From: CATQHW01 sp965215345
GTDB lineage: Bacteria > Spirochaetota > Spirochaetia > SZUA-6 > Bin103
Reading direction: 5' to 3'
Assembly (NCBI GenBank): GCA_965215345.1
Contig: CBDCDL010000002.1
Coordinates: 2,666,001 to 2,730,000, forward strand
Length of the DNA stretch: 64,000 nt
Shown in pieces: positions 17,843-27,739 of the stretch. How positions within the stretch are numbered: the first letter of the stretch is position 1; every line of letters starts with the position of its first letter. A program made the position numbers and the translations under genes. A model generated the notes under the pieces. That model did no database searches and was not told where the DNA came from. It saw nothing but the letters and a program-made list of their open reading frames with translations.

Positions 17843-19016
17843 CGGCGATGCGCCGGCGGGGCACCGCCGCACCGATCTCACGCTGATCGTCATCCTGATC
17901 ACCCTCACCGGAATCGGACTGGGGGTGCTGCTGTCGGCTTCGCACTACCGCGCACAGCACGTGTTCGGCGACTCGCTGTACTTCGTCAGGCGCCAGGCGC
18001 TGTTCATCCTGATCGGGACGATCGCGGCGGTCGTGGCCTCCCGTGTGGACGCAAGGGTCCTGAGGCGCCTGTCGATCCCGCTGCTCGCGCTGTCGGGCGT
18101 GCTGATGGCGCTGACGCTGGTCCCCGGCATCAGCGAACCGATACAGGGGGCGCGGCGCTGGCTGGTGGTGGCCGGCATCTCCCACGAACCGTCGGAGCTG
18201 GTCAAGTTCACGCTGGTGCTGTACCTGGCATCGATGCTGTCACGCAAGTACGACGCCAGAACCGACGCCGTCAATACGCTGCTGCCACCGGTCATCGTGG
18301 TGTGCGTCTTCGCGGCGCTGATCTACCTGCAGAACGATTTCTCCACCGCGGCGCTGCTGATACTGGTCACCGGCATCATCTTTTTTGTCGGTCGGGTGCA
18401 GTTCCGGTACTTCGTCGCCCTCGCGCTGGTGGGTGTTCCGCTCGCGGCGATGATGATCTTCACGCGCGTCCATCGCGTCGAGCGGGTTATCGCATTCTTC
18501 AATCCGGAGGCGGATCCGACGGGATCCGGCTACCAGGTGCTGGCGGCGCGCCAGGCGCTCACGTCCGGCGGGTTGACCGGGCTCGGGCTCGGGCAGGGCG
18601 TCCGCAAGCTCGGCGATGTTCCGGAGATTCACTCCGACTTCGTGTTTGCCGTCGTGGGCGAGGAGACCGGACTGATCGGCGTCGCGATCGTGCTGGCCCT
18701 GTTCGTGGCGTTCGCCTGCCGCGGCTATCTGATCGCCGGCATGGCTCGGGATCGCTTCGACGCTTACCTGGCGTGCGGGATCACCACGTCCGTGACCGTG
18801 CAGGCATTCGCCAATATCGCGGTGGTCGCCGGCCTGCTGCCGGCAACCGGGATCCCGCTGCCGCTGTTCTCCCACGGAGGATCCGCGATGGTGATGACCC
18901 TGGTGATGGCAGGCGTGCTCTGCGGCATCAGCCGACGCGCGGCAGGGGGCGCATCACTGGCGGCCGGCGCCGGACTGCCCGGCCGGGTGCGACCCGTGGG
19001 AGCGCGCGGTGCGTAG
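17835..19016 (+). CDS. ftsW: Septal peptidoglycan polymerase FtsW (SEDS family)
   Basis: The protein has 393 residues and about ten membrane helices. SEDS motifs are GARRWL after helix 3, the SELVKFTLVLYLA helix, QNDFSTAAL with the conserved acidic residue, GSGYQVLAARQALTSGG-x-GLGLGQG, HSDFVFAVVGEE, and LPLFSHGGSAM. FtsW polymerises glycan strands at the septum with a class B PBP, presumably the ftsI product at 28.7-30.6 kb. The position after murF and before ftsQ supports FtsW over RodA. Confidence 0.95.
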   Translation: MANGDAPAGHRRTDLTLIVILITLTGIGLGVLLSASHYRAQHVFGDSLYFVRRQALFILIGTIAAVVASRVDARVLRRLSIPLLALSGVLMALTLVPGISEPIQGARRWLVVAGISHEPSELVKFTLVLYLASMLSRKYDARTDAVNTLLPPVIVVCVFAALIYLQNDFSTAALLILVTGIIFFVGRVQFRYFVALALVGVPLAAMMIFTRVHRVERVIAFFNPEADPTGSGYQVLAARQALTSGGLTGLGLGQGVRKLGDVPEIHSDFVFAVVGEETGLIGVAIVLALFVAFACRGYLIAGMARDRFDAYLACGITTSVTVQAFANIAVVAGLLPATGIPLPLFSHGGSAMVMTLVMAGVLCGISRRAAGGASLAAGAGLPGRVRPVGARGA

Positions 19017-19815
19017 GGCCGCGCTGGCGGTGCTGCTGGTCGGCGGCGTGGTGGTGGTGGGATTGCTGACCCAGTTCCTGTTCAGCAGCCTCATCGCCCC
19101 GCAACTCCTGATCAAAAAGATCGTCGTCTACGGCGAGTTCCCGGTTTCGACCGTGGAATTGAAGCGTATCGCGGGGCTCGACGGTGACGAGCACGTCTTC
19201 GATGTCGACACCCAGGCCATCGCCGAGCGGATCGCCGCCCACCCGATGGTCCGATCGGCATCGGTGCGAACCCGCATCCCGGACACGCTGGAGATCAACG
19301 TGACCCGGCGCCAGCCGCTGGCGATGTCGCTGCCGACGATCGAGGGCCGTAGCGTGCCGGTGGTGTTCGACGCAAACGGGGTCATCATGGAGGTCGATCC
19401 CGGCACGGCGCCGGAGTTGCCGATCGTGTCCGGGCTTCGCTTCGTCCAGCCGCCACGCCCGGGAGTCATGCTGCCGGAGGAGCTGCTGCCGGCCGTCTCC
19501 GCTCTGGCCGCCATCAGGGATGGCGACTCACGGCTGTACGGCCTGATCTCGGAAGTCGTGGTGACCACCACCGACGCGGGTGCGCTCGACCTGTCGTTCT
19601 ATCCCAGCATCTACCCGGTCTCGGTGCGGCTGGGCGCGCGCCTGGACATCGAGGTGATCAGGCATGCGCTCGTGGCGCTCGACGTGCTGGACGCGGACGG
19701 CGCGTCGCCGCTTCCGCAGGAGATCGACTTTCGCGGCGGAGAGGCGGTCTACGTCGAGCCGTCCTCGTCACGGTCGCAGGCAGCCGCTCCGTACGCGCGG
19801 TCGACGGATGCCTGA
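19009..19815 (+). CDS. ftsQ: Cell division protein FtsQ/DivIB
   Basis: The protein (268 residues) has a very short cytoplasmic N-terminus, one membrane helix (VLLVGGVVVVGLLTQFLF), and a POTRA domain (IKKIVVYGEFPVSTVELKRIAGLDGDEHVFDVD...RIPDTLEINVTRRQPLA) with a following beta domain. FtsQ/DivIB links FtsL/FtsB to the divisome. GTG 19009 overlaps ftsW by 8 bp and ftsA begins 8 bp before its stop. Sequence identity in this family is low; topology and position carry much of the weight. Confidence 0.88.
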   Translation: MRRAALAVLLVGGVVVVGLLTQFLFSSLIAPQLLIKKIVVYGEFPVSTVELKRIAGLDGDEHVFDVDTQAIAERIAAHPMVRSASVRTRIPDTLEINVTRRQPLAMSLPTIEGRSVPVVFDANGVIMEVDPGTAPELPIVSGLRFVQPPRPGVMLPEELLPAVSALAAIRDGDSRLYGLISEVVVTTTDAGALDLSFYPSIYPVSVRLGARLDIEVIRHALVALDVLDADGASPLPQEIDFRGGEAVYVEPSSSRSQAAAPYARSTDA

Positions 19816-21067
19816 GGTGAGGGGTAGCGTGGCACGGGACGACGTGATCGTCGGGTTGGACATCGGCACCAGCAAGGTGTGCGCGATCATCGCGCAGATC
19901 GGGGATGAGGGCAGGCTTGAGATCATCGGCGTCGGCACCACCCCGTCGCGGGGACTGCGCCGCGGCGTGGTCATCAACATCGACGCCACCGTGCGCTCGC
20001 TCCTGAACGCCGTGGAGGCCGCCGAGATGATGTCCGGCCGGGAAGTCACGGGGGCCTTCGCGGGCATCGCCGGCGGCCATATCGAGGGGATCAACTCGCG
20101 AGGGGTCGTCGCCGTCACGGGCAAGGACCGGGAGATCACGCCCGACGACGTGGAGCGCGTGATCGATGCCGCCAAGGCGATCGTCATACCCATGGACCGG
20201 AAGGTCGTCGACGTGATCCCGCAGGAGTTCACCGTCGACCAGCAGGACGGCATACGGGATCCGATCGGGATGACGGGCGTGCGGCTGGAGGCCGAGGTCC
20301 ACATCATCACCGGTGCGGTTTCCTCGGCACAGAACATCGTCCGCTGCATCAACCGCGCCGGCTACAAGGCCGACGACATCGTCCTGGAGCCATTGGCCGC
20401 CGCCGCGGCCGTGCTGAGCCGGGACGAGCAGGAGTTGGGCGTGCTGCTGGTCGACATCGGCGGCGGCACGACTGACACCCTTGCCTATCTGGATGGGGCG
20501 CCGTACCTGACCAATGTTCTCGCGCTCGGCGGCGACCAGGTCACCAGCGACATCTCCATCATGCTGAAGACGCCCATGGAAGTGGCCGAGCGTCTCAAGC
20601 ACGAGGCGGGGAGCTGCCATCCCGACGATCCGGACGACGACGAGGTCGAAGCCAGCATCCCGGGGGTGGGTGGCCGCCCGCCGCGGCCGATCATGCGAAG
20701 CCGCCTTACGGAGATCATTCGGCCGCGCATGACCGAAGTGTTCGGGATGGTGAAGGACCAGCTGGATCGTGCCGGGTACCTCAAGCTGCTGAGCGGCGGC
20801 GTCGTGCTGACCGGCGGCGGCGCGTTGCTGCCCGGCGCGGCGGAGCTGGCGACCGACGTGTTGGGACTGCCGGCTCGGATCGGACATCCGAGGCCCATGG
20901 GCGGACTGGTGGAGGAGTACCGCAGCCCGCAGTTCGCGACGGGTGTCGGCCTGGTGATGTACGGCCACCGCAGGCGGCGCCCGGAACACTTCGACATGGA
21001 TACCAGCGAAAGCGGCTACGACAGCGTCTGGGACCGCATGAAACGCTGGTTTCGCGAATTCACATGA
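19808..21067 (+). CDS. ftsA: Cell division protein FtsA
   Basis: FtsA is the actin-like membrane tether of FtsZ. The protein from ATG 19808 has 419 residues: phosphate-1 loop VGLDIGTSKVCAIIA, the 1C subdomain (SRGLRRGVVINID, IAGGHIEGINSRGVV), phosphate-2 VLLVDIGGGTTDTLAYLDG, adenosine motif LTGGGALLPG, and an amphipathic C-terminal helix (SVWDRMKRWFREF) for membrane binding. An acidic insertion (HPDDPDDDEVE) lies near residue 275. A start further upstream would overlap most of ftsQ and adds arginine-rich sequence without homology. Confidence 0.97.
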   Translation: MPEVRGSVARDDVIVGLDIGTSKVCAIIAQIGDEGRLEIIGVGTTPSRGLRRGVVINIDATVRSLLNAVEAAEMMSGREVTGAFAGIAGGHIEGINSRGVVAVTGKDREITPDDVERVIDAAKAIVIPMDRKVVDVIPQEFTVDQQDGIRDPIGMTGVRLEAEVHIITGAVSSAQNIVRCINRAGYKADDIVLEPLAAAAAVLSRDEQELGVLLVDIGGGTTDTLAYLDGAPYLTNVLALGGDQVTSDISIMLKTPMEVAERLKHEAGSCHPDDPDDDEVEASIPGVGGRPPRPIMRSRLTEIIRPRMTEVFGMVKDQLDRAGYLKLLSGGVVLTGGGALLPGAAELATDVLGLPARIGHPRPMGGLVEEYRSPQFATGVGLVMYGHRRRRPEHFDMDTSESGYDSVWDRMKRWFREFT

Positions 21068-21105
21068 ACGCTCTATGATGCGTGCGGTCATCGAAGGAGG
21101 GGACG

Positions 21106-22269
21106 ATGACGATTGAGATACATGATGGGGAACCGAGGTCTCTCACCGAGATCAAGGTTCTCGGAGTAGGAGGGGGCGGCAGCAATGCCATCAACCGCAT
21201 GATCGCCTCCGGACTGCGCAATGTGCGCTTCCTGGCGGTGAACACCGACCTGCAGGCGCTGGAGTTGTGCCGATCGGAGTTGAAGGTGCCGATCGGCTCG
21301 CGGCTGACTGCGGGGCTGGGGGCCGGCGGCGATCCCGAAATCGGCGAGAAGGCGGCGCTGGAGGATCAACAACGGCTCGAAGAGGTGCTCCGCGATGCCA
21401 ACATGGTGTTCATCACCGCCGGCATGGGCGGCGGCACCGGTACCGGCGCCGCTCCCGTGATCGCGCGCACGGCTCGGGAAGCCGAGATCCTGACCGTCGG
21501 CGTCGTGACCAAGCCGTTCGAGTTCGAAGGCACCCGCAAGATGGCGCTGGCCGAAGACGGGATCGATCGGCTCCGCAAGGAAGTGGACACCCTGATCATC
21601 ATTCCCAACCAGCAGTTGCTGCGGATCGTGGAGAAGAAGACCTCCATGAAGGAGGCGTTCTATCTCGCCGACGACGTGCTGCGCCAGGGGGTGCAGGGCA
21701 TATCCGACCTCATAACCGAGCCGGGCGAAATCAACATCGACTTCGCCGACGTGCGCACGGTGATGAAGGAAAAGGGCGATGCGCTGATGGGCGTCGGCGT
21801 GGGAACGGGGGAGAATCGCGCCGTGGATGCCGCGACCAACGCCGTCAACAACCCGCTCCTGGAGCATGCCCGCATCGACGGGGCGCAGGGGATCCTGGTC
21901 AACGTGACCGGCGGCGAGGACCTGTGTCTCACCGAGTACGAGGACGTGCTCAAGATCATCACCGCCGCCTCCGACAAAGCGCTGGTGATCCCGGGGATGA
22001 CGACCAATCCGAACCTCAACGACGAGTTGCGCGTGACCGTGATCGCCACGGGCTTCAATCGGGAGGCCGAGCAGGCCGAACCCGAGGTGGCATCCGACGC
22101 CGAGGTCGACGTGTTCTCCTACGAGGAGTGGATGAGCCTGAACGGGGGCCGGGGAAATCGCAACGGCGGGGGGCACCGGGGGCGCGCGGACGATGATCTG
22201 AACGTCCCGGCGGTGCTGCGGGAACAGCAGCGCGCTGCCCACCTCGAGTCCCGGCAGACAGAACCCTGA
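21106..22269 (+). CDS. ftsZ: Cell division GTPase FtsZ
   Basis: FtsZ polymerises into the division ring. The 387-residue protein shows the nucleotide-binding VLGVGGGGSNAINRMI, tubulin signature GMGGGTGTGAAP, the T7 catalytic loop region (NIDFADVRTVM), a Gly/Asn/Arg-rich linker, and the conserved C-terminal peptide DLNVPAVLREQQ that binds FtsA. ATG 21106 is preceded at ideal spacing by AAGGAGG (21094-21100), the clearest Shine-Dalgarno site in the cluster, so I prefer it to upstream ATG 21082. Confidence 0.98.
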   Translation: MTIEIHDGEPRSLTEIKVLGVGGGGSNAINRMIASGLRNVRFLAVNTDLQALELCRSELKVPIGSRLTAGLGAGGDPEIGEKAALEDQQRLEEVLRDANMVFITAGMGGGTGTGAAPVIARTAREAEILTVGVVTKPFEFEGTRKMALAEDGIDRLRKEVDTLIIIPNQQLLRIVEKKTSMKEAFYLADDVLRQGVQGISDLITEPGEINIDFADVRTVMKEKGDALMGVGVGTGENRAVDAATNAVNNPLLEHARIDGAQGILVNVTGGEDLCLTEYEDVLKIITAASDKALVIPGMTTNPNLNDELRVTVIATGFNREAEQAEPEVASDAEVDVFSYEEWMSLNGGRGNRNGGGHRGRADDDLNVPAVLREQQRAAHLESRQTEP

Positions 22270-23156
22270 GCGAGCTCGACGCCGACTTCGGCGCGCATCT
22301 GAGCGCCGAGCTCGCGCTGGCCGCGACGAGCGTGGCCACATACCGGCAGGAGTGCCGGACCTTCGAGTGCTTCTGCGTCGAGCGCGGCATCGCGATCGCG
22401 AACGTCCGCGCCGCCGACATCATCGACTACCTGATCGAGCGTCAGCGGGGCGGGATCGACGCTCGCACCACGGCCAAGTCGGTAAGCGCGCTGCGAGCGC
22501 TGTATCGGTTCCTGCAGGCGGAAGGGAGGGCCGCGACCAATCCGGCCGCGTTGATCGATCCGCCGCGGCCGACGCGCAAGCTGCCTGCCGTCCTCAGCCC
22601 GTCCGACGTGGATCGCGTGCTGGCAGCCGTGGACACGAGCACGCCGTCCGGGCTGCGCGACCGGGCACTGTTCGAGATGATCTATTCCTGTGGTCTGCGG
22701 GTCAGCGAGGCGGTGGCGCTGCAGGTGACCTCCCTGCATCAGGGCCAGGGTTTCGTCACGGTATCCGGCAAGGGCGGACGTCAGCGCCTGGTGCCGCTGA
22801 TGGGCGCGGCGCTCGACTGGATCCAGCGCTATCTGCAAGACGGCCGGCCGGCGCTGGCCGCGCATGCGGGAGAGGCGGCGCTGTTCGTCAACCGCTCGGG
22901 CCGCCGGCTCACACGCGCCGGCATGTGGAAGCGGTTCCAGGAGGCCGCCGTGAGGGCGGGGGTCGGCGGCAAGCTGCACGCACTGCGTCACTCGTTTGCC
23001 ACCCACCTGCTGGGGGGAGGCGCCGATCTTCGTTCCGTGCAGGAACTGCTCGGTCACGCGGATATCACCACCACCCAGATCTACACCCATCTGGACGCCG
23101 CCGATGTGCGTGACGCGCACCGCCGGCACCATCCGCGAGGGAGCGCCGGAACCTGA
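22266..23156 (+). CDS. Tyrosine recombinase, XerC/XerD type (first copy)
   Basis: Site-specific recombinase of the Xer family, which resolves chromosome dimers at dif. The catalytic set is complete: Arg in CGLRVSEAVAL, Lys in SGKGGRQR, HALRH, LLGHADITTTQIYTH with the nucleophilic Tyr. The N-terminal SAM-like core-binding domain needs residues encoded upstream of the first usual start (GTG 22332): FGAHLSAELALAATSVATYR begins at about 22287. No ATG/GTG/TTG is in frame there, but CTG 22266 overlaps the ftsZ stop as CTGA, and I use it (296 residues). A second Xer gene follows dprA, so the two may act as a pair. Confidence 0.88.
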   Translation: MSELDADFGAHLSAELALAATSVATYRQECRTFECFCVERGIAIANVRAADIIDYLIERQRGGIDARTTAKSVSALRALYRFLQAEGRAATNPAALIDPPRPTRKLPAVLSPSDVDRVLAAVDTSTPSGLRDRALFEMIYSCGLRVSEAVALQVTSLHQGQGFVTVSGKGGRQRLVPLMGAALDWIQRYLQDGRPALAAHAGEAALFVNRSGRRLTRAGMWKRFQEAAVRAGVGGKLHALRHSFATHLLGGGADLRSVQELLGHADITTTQIYTHLDAADVRDAHRRHHPRGSAGT

Positions 23157-23205
23157 AGCACCGCGGACGTGCTGCCGTTTACATGGTCGAAGGACGCAAG
23201 CGCGG

Positions 23206-24237
23206 TTGCAGGCCGGGGAACGGGTTACGGGGGCTGATGGACGCTGTCGGGAAGCGGCCGGCGATCTTCTCGTCGCGGCCCTGGCGATCGATCGCATCGG
23301 CTGCCTGAACGCGATGGAGAAGCTGCGGCTGCTCGATCGCGCCGCGGACGTGAATGCCGTCTCGCGACTCACTCCCCGCATGGTGCGGGAGGTGTCGGCA
23401 CGCCGCCTGCGCGCCGTCCCGGAGGAGCCGGGCAGGCTCGTGGAGGCTGCGGCGCGGGAGCGATCGCGCTTGACGCAGCTTGACGGAGGCTGCATTTTGT
23501 ACGGCAGCAGGCGCTATCCGCCGCTGTTGACGGCGATCTACGATCCGCCGTTCCTACTGTACTACCGTGGCCATCACCCTGAACTTCTCGCGTCCGCCGA
23601 TCATCTGTCGGTCGTCGGCACCCGTCGCCCGTCGGGGGCGGGGCGGCGCGCGGCGTTCGAGGTGGGATTCCAGGCGGCACGGCGGGGCGCGACCGTAGTG
23701 TCGGGGCTTGCGCGCGGCGTCGACGCGGAGGCTCACCGGGGTTGCGTGGCCGCCGGCGGCCGCACGGTGGCGGTCCTGGGAACCGGCGTCGACACGATCT
23801 ACCCGGCTTCGAGCGTATCGGTGGCGCGTTCCCTGATCGCCGCCGACGGCCTTCTCCTCTCCGAGTACCCGCTGGGCACGCAGCCGCGCCGGCATCATTT
23901 CCCGAGCCGGAACCGGATCATCAGCGGCCTGTCGACCACGCTCGTCGTGATCCAGGCGCCGGAGGCATCGGGAGCGCTGATCACGGCCGACCATGCTCTC
24001 GATCAGGGCCGGGAGGTGGTGGTGCATGCCGCCGGCCTGGGTGACGCGCAGTGTTCAGCCGGCAGCGACGCACTGGCGGCCGACGGCGCTCACGTCATCG
24101 AAACCGCCGGCGGCGCGCGTGCGCGGGGTTCGGCCCCGGTCATGGGTGATGCCGGCAGCGTCGGCAAGAGGCTTTCGCGGTCGCTGCGGGCAGAGCTGAC
24201 CGGCGCGTCGTCCTGCTACGGGGGCGACGATGGTTGA
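23206..24237 (+). CDS. dprA: DNA processing protein DprA/Smf
   Basis: DprA loads RecA onto incoming single-stranded DNA. The Rossmann-like core is complete: YPPLLTAIYDPPFLLYYRG, SVVGTRRPSGAG, VVSGLARGVDAEAHRG, TVAVLGTGVDTIYP, LLSEYPLGTQPRRHHFPSRNRIISGLS and EASGALITADHALDQGREV. A helix-hairpin-helix-like region lies at the N-terminus (LLVAALAIDRIGCLNAMEKL). There is no ATG or GTG at a suitable site; TTG 23206 gives 343 residues and is my choice. Smf proteins adjacent to xer genes occur in treponemes as well. Confidence 0.93.
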   Translation: MQAGERVTGADGRCREAAGDLLVAALAIDRIGCLNAMEKLRLLDRAADVNAVSRLTPRMVREVSARRLRAVPEEPGRLVEAAARERSRLTQLDGGCILYGSRRYPPLLTAIYDPPFLLYYRGHHPELLASADHLSVVGTRRPSGAGRRAAFEVGFQAARRGATVVSGLARGVDAEAHRGCVAAGGRTVAVLGTGVDTIYPASSVSVARSLIAADGLLLSEYPLGTQPRRHHFPSRNRIISGLSTTLVVIQAPEASGALITADHALDQGREVVVHAAGLGDAQCSAGSDALAADGAHVIETAGGARARGSAPVMGDAGSVGKRLSRSLRAELTGASSCYGGDDG

Positions 24238-25135
24238 CACCTTCGTCGCCTATCTCAACGCCGTCCGGCACAGTTCCCCCGCCACCGTGGCTGCGTATCG
24301 GCGGGAGGTGGAGCGTTTTCTGCGCGCTACCGGCAGCGAGGATCCCCGCTCGGTCCGGACCGCTGCCGTACGCCGCTACCTCGCCTCGCTCGCGCAGGAG
24401 GGCCTGGGCCCACGGTCGGTGAATCGGGCGATGAGCGCAATCCGCTCCTTCTATCGATTCCTGCGGCGCTATGACGCCGACACTCCGGATCCCACCGCGG
24501 GTCTGCGCGGCCTGCGCGCCGATTCGCGGCTGCCCGTCTTCCTCTTCGAGGACGAGGCCGCGGCCATGTTGGACGCCGCGGCCGTGCCGCCGGTGACGGG
24601 AGACGGCCTGACGGCCTTGCGGGACGCGGCGCTGCTGGAGTTCCTGTACGCGACCGGCTGCCGCGTCGCGGAGGCAGCGGCGTTGCGGCTCGAAGACGTT
24701 CAGCTCGAAGCGCGTACCGCCCGGGTGACCGGCAAGGGCGGCAAGCAGCGGATGGTCTACCTGACGGAGTCGGCGGCCCGCTCGCTACGGACGTACCTGC
24801 GCGACCGGTTCGCCGCGCACCCCGAGTCCCGGTCGGTGCCCGCGGTCTTTCTCAACCGGCGGGGCGGCGCCCTCAGCGACCGCGGCATGCGCCTTGCGGT
24901 GAGCCGCTACCGCCACCAGGTGGGCAAACCGGTCTCGCCGCACACCTTCCGGCACAGCTTCGCGACGCACCTGCTCAACGGCGGCGCCGACATCCGCACG
25001 GTGCAGGAGCTGCTTGGCCACGCCAGCCTGTCCACCACCCAGGTCTATACCCACACCAGCGTGGACCGGCTCCGTGACGTCTATGCCGTCGCCCACCCAC
25101 ACGCCCGGCGGGCCCGCCCGGGAACCGCGACGTGA
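24230..25135 (+). CDS. Tyrosine recombinase, XerC/XerD type (second copy)
   Basis: The 301-residue recombinase overlaps dprA by 8 bp. Both domains are present: the N-terminal core-binding domain (VDTFVAYLNAVRHSSPATVAAYRREVERFL...NRAMSAIRSFYRFL) and the catalytic domain with Arg in TGCRVAEAAAL, Lys in TGKGGKQR, HTFRHSFATHLLNGG, and LLGHASLSTTQVYTH with the Tyr nucleophile. Spacing and length match chromosomal XerC/XerD rather than a phage integrase. Which of the two copies is XerC and which XerD cannot be fixed from sequence alone. Confidence 0.92.
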   Translation: MVDTFVAYLNAVRHSSPATVAAYRREVERFLRATGSEDPRSVRTAAVRRYLASLAQEGLGPRSVNRAMSAIRSFYRFLRRYDADTPDPTAGLRGLRADSRLPVFLFEDEAAAMLDAAAVPPVTGDGLTALRDAALLEFLYATGCRVAEAAALRLEDVQLEARTARVTGKGGKQRMVYLTESAARSLRTYLRDRFAAHPESRSVPAVFLNRRGGALSDRGMRLAVSRYRHQVGKPVSPHTFRHSFATHLLNGGADIRTVQELLGHASLSTTQVYTHTSVDRLRDVYAVAHPHARRARPGTAT

Positions 25136-25170
25136 AGGCACGCGACGTGAAGGCACGCGACGTGTGGGCA
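25126..25170 (+). repeat. Three tandem 15-bp repeats across the hslV start
   Basis: CGCGACGTGAAGGCA occurs at 25126-25140 and 25141-25155, with a diverged copy CGCGACGTGTGGGCA at 25156-25170. Each copy supplies an in-frame GTG (25132, 25147, 25162), so hslV has three equivalent start codons and a propeptide with a repeated KARDV. Confidence 0.85.
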
Positions 25171-25720
25171 CACGCCACCACCGTGGTCGCCGTCCGCCGC
25201 GGCGACGCGCTGGCGATGGCGGCCGACGGCCAGGTATCTTTGGAGGCGACCGTGGTGAAGAGCACTGCGCGCAAGGTGCGAACACTGATGAGCGGCAGGA
25301 TCGCGGTCGGCTTCGCCGGCGGCACGGCGGACGCCTTCACGCTGTTCGAACGATTCGAGGCGAAGGTGAAGGAATTCGGCGGGGACCTGATGCGCGCGTC
25401 GGTGGAGCTGGCGAAGGAATGGCGTTCCGATCGGGTTCTGCGGCGGCTGGAAGCGCTGCTGGTGGCCGGGGACGCGCACGCCATGTTTCTGATCACCGGC
25501 AACGGGGACGTGCTGGAGCCGGACCATCCGGTCGTCGGGATCGGTTCGGGGGGAGCCTACGCCGCGGCCGCGGCTCGGGCATACCTGGACGCCTCGGACC
25601 TCTCGGCACGGGAGATAGCGCAGCGCGCGATGGCGATCGCCGCCGACATCTGCGTGTATACGAACGATCGGATCGTCATCGAGGAGGTTCGCTCAGGGCC
25701 GATTCGCCCAAGGAGAGTCG

Positions 25721-25731
<11 letters not shown>
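25132..25731 (+). CDS. hslV: ATP-dependent protease peptidase subunit HslV
   Basis: HslV is a proteasome-like threonine protease that forms a chamber capped by HslU. The mature N-terminus is the catalytic pair TT in HATTVVAVRRGD; numbering from it, Asp17 and Lys33 of the active site are present. The propeptide from GTG 25132 is 15 residues and contains KARDV twice; family propeptides are often shorter, and GTG 25147 or 25162 would shorten it to 10 or 5. GTG 25132 overlaps the xer stop (GTGA). hslU starts 11 bp before its end. Confidence 0.96.
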
Positions 25732-27163
<1,432 letters not shown>

Positions 27164-27739
27164 CCCGAAGTTCCAGCGGCTGAAAAACCGAGGTCAACTC
27201 CTTTCCATTGCGGTAATCAAGGCCAGTAGAGGCGTGGGTGCGCCGCCAACGCGGGATCGAGCAGCGCTTGGCCACGCGCATCTGAACGACACCACGGTAC
27301 CTTTCAGCTCATGACGCAGCCGACGGCGCTCCAGCAACGCTGCTTCGAGTCACGTGGCGTCTCGCTCTGGATGTAGCCACGGACGGCATCTGCGGCCTGC
27401 ATCTAACTACATGTATTCAAGTGGATTACGCGGTATCGACTCTGGAACTTCGGTGTAGCGGACACCCAATCCACGTGGCGCACGTTGACGGCCCACCCGT
27501 CCCGGGTTAGGTTCTGCACTCGTTTCGGCGTCACTGGGAGGGGGCACTGAATGACGATCGACCGCGGTCCGCGGCGGTGTCCGCACTCCGGGCCGCCCTC
27601 TGCCTGCTGTCCTGGGCCCAACTGCGCGGCGCCGCGTGCTGCCGCCCGCTCCGGTACGGCAACGCGCCGGCGCATCGAGCCGCAGATGCACCGCTGCACC
27701 GCTTGGCAGAGTGGCGTGCTCTGATGTATACATGCTAAC
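27164..27739 (+). other. 576-bp gap between hslU and fliA, no supported gene
   Basis: No reading frame here has convincing codon use, a start with ribosome site or a recognisable motif. Base composition is more AT-rich around 27175-27215 and 27400-27450 than in neighbouring genes. A minus-strand frame ending at 27403 contains a stretch resembling real protein but was not recognised, and could be a gene remnant. I see no RNA gene in it. The last 40 bp hold the putative fliA promoter. Confidence 0.5.
27703..27732 (+). promoter_or_regulatory. Putative fliA promoter, close to ATG 27740
   Basis: TTGGCA (27703-27708) and TATACA (27727-27732) are 18 bp apart; the -10 lies within the palindrome ATGTATACAT (27724-27733). 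The expected transcription start at 27739 is one base before ATG 27740. The palindrome could be an operator. Confidence 0.5.

Noticed and set aside
22266..25135. Phage integrases or an integron suggested by two tyrosine recombinases
   Set aside because: Both have Xer length and motifs, sit between ftsZ, dprA and hslV, and no attachment site, attC array or phage gene accompanies them.
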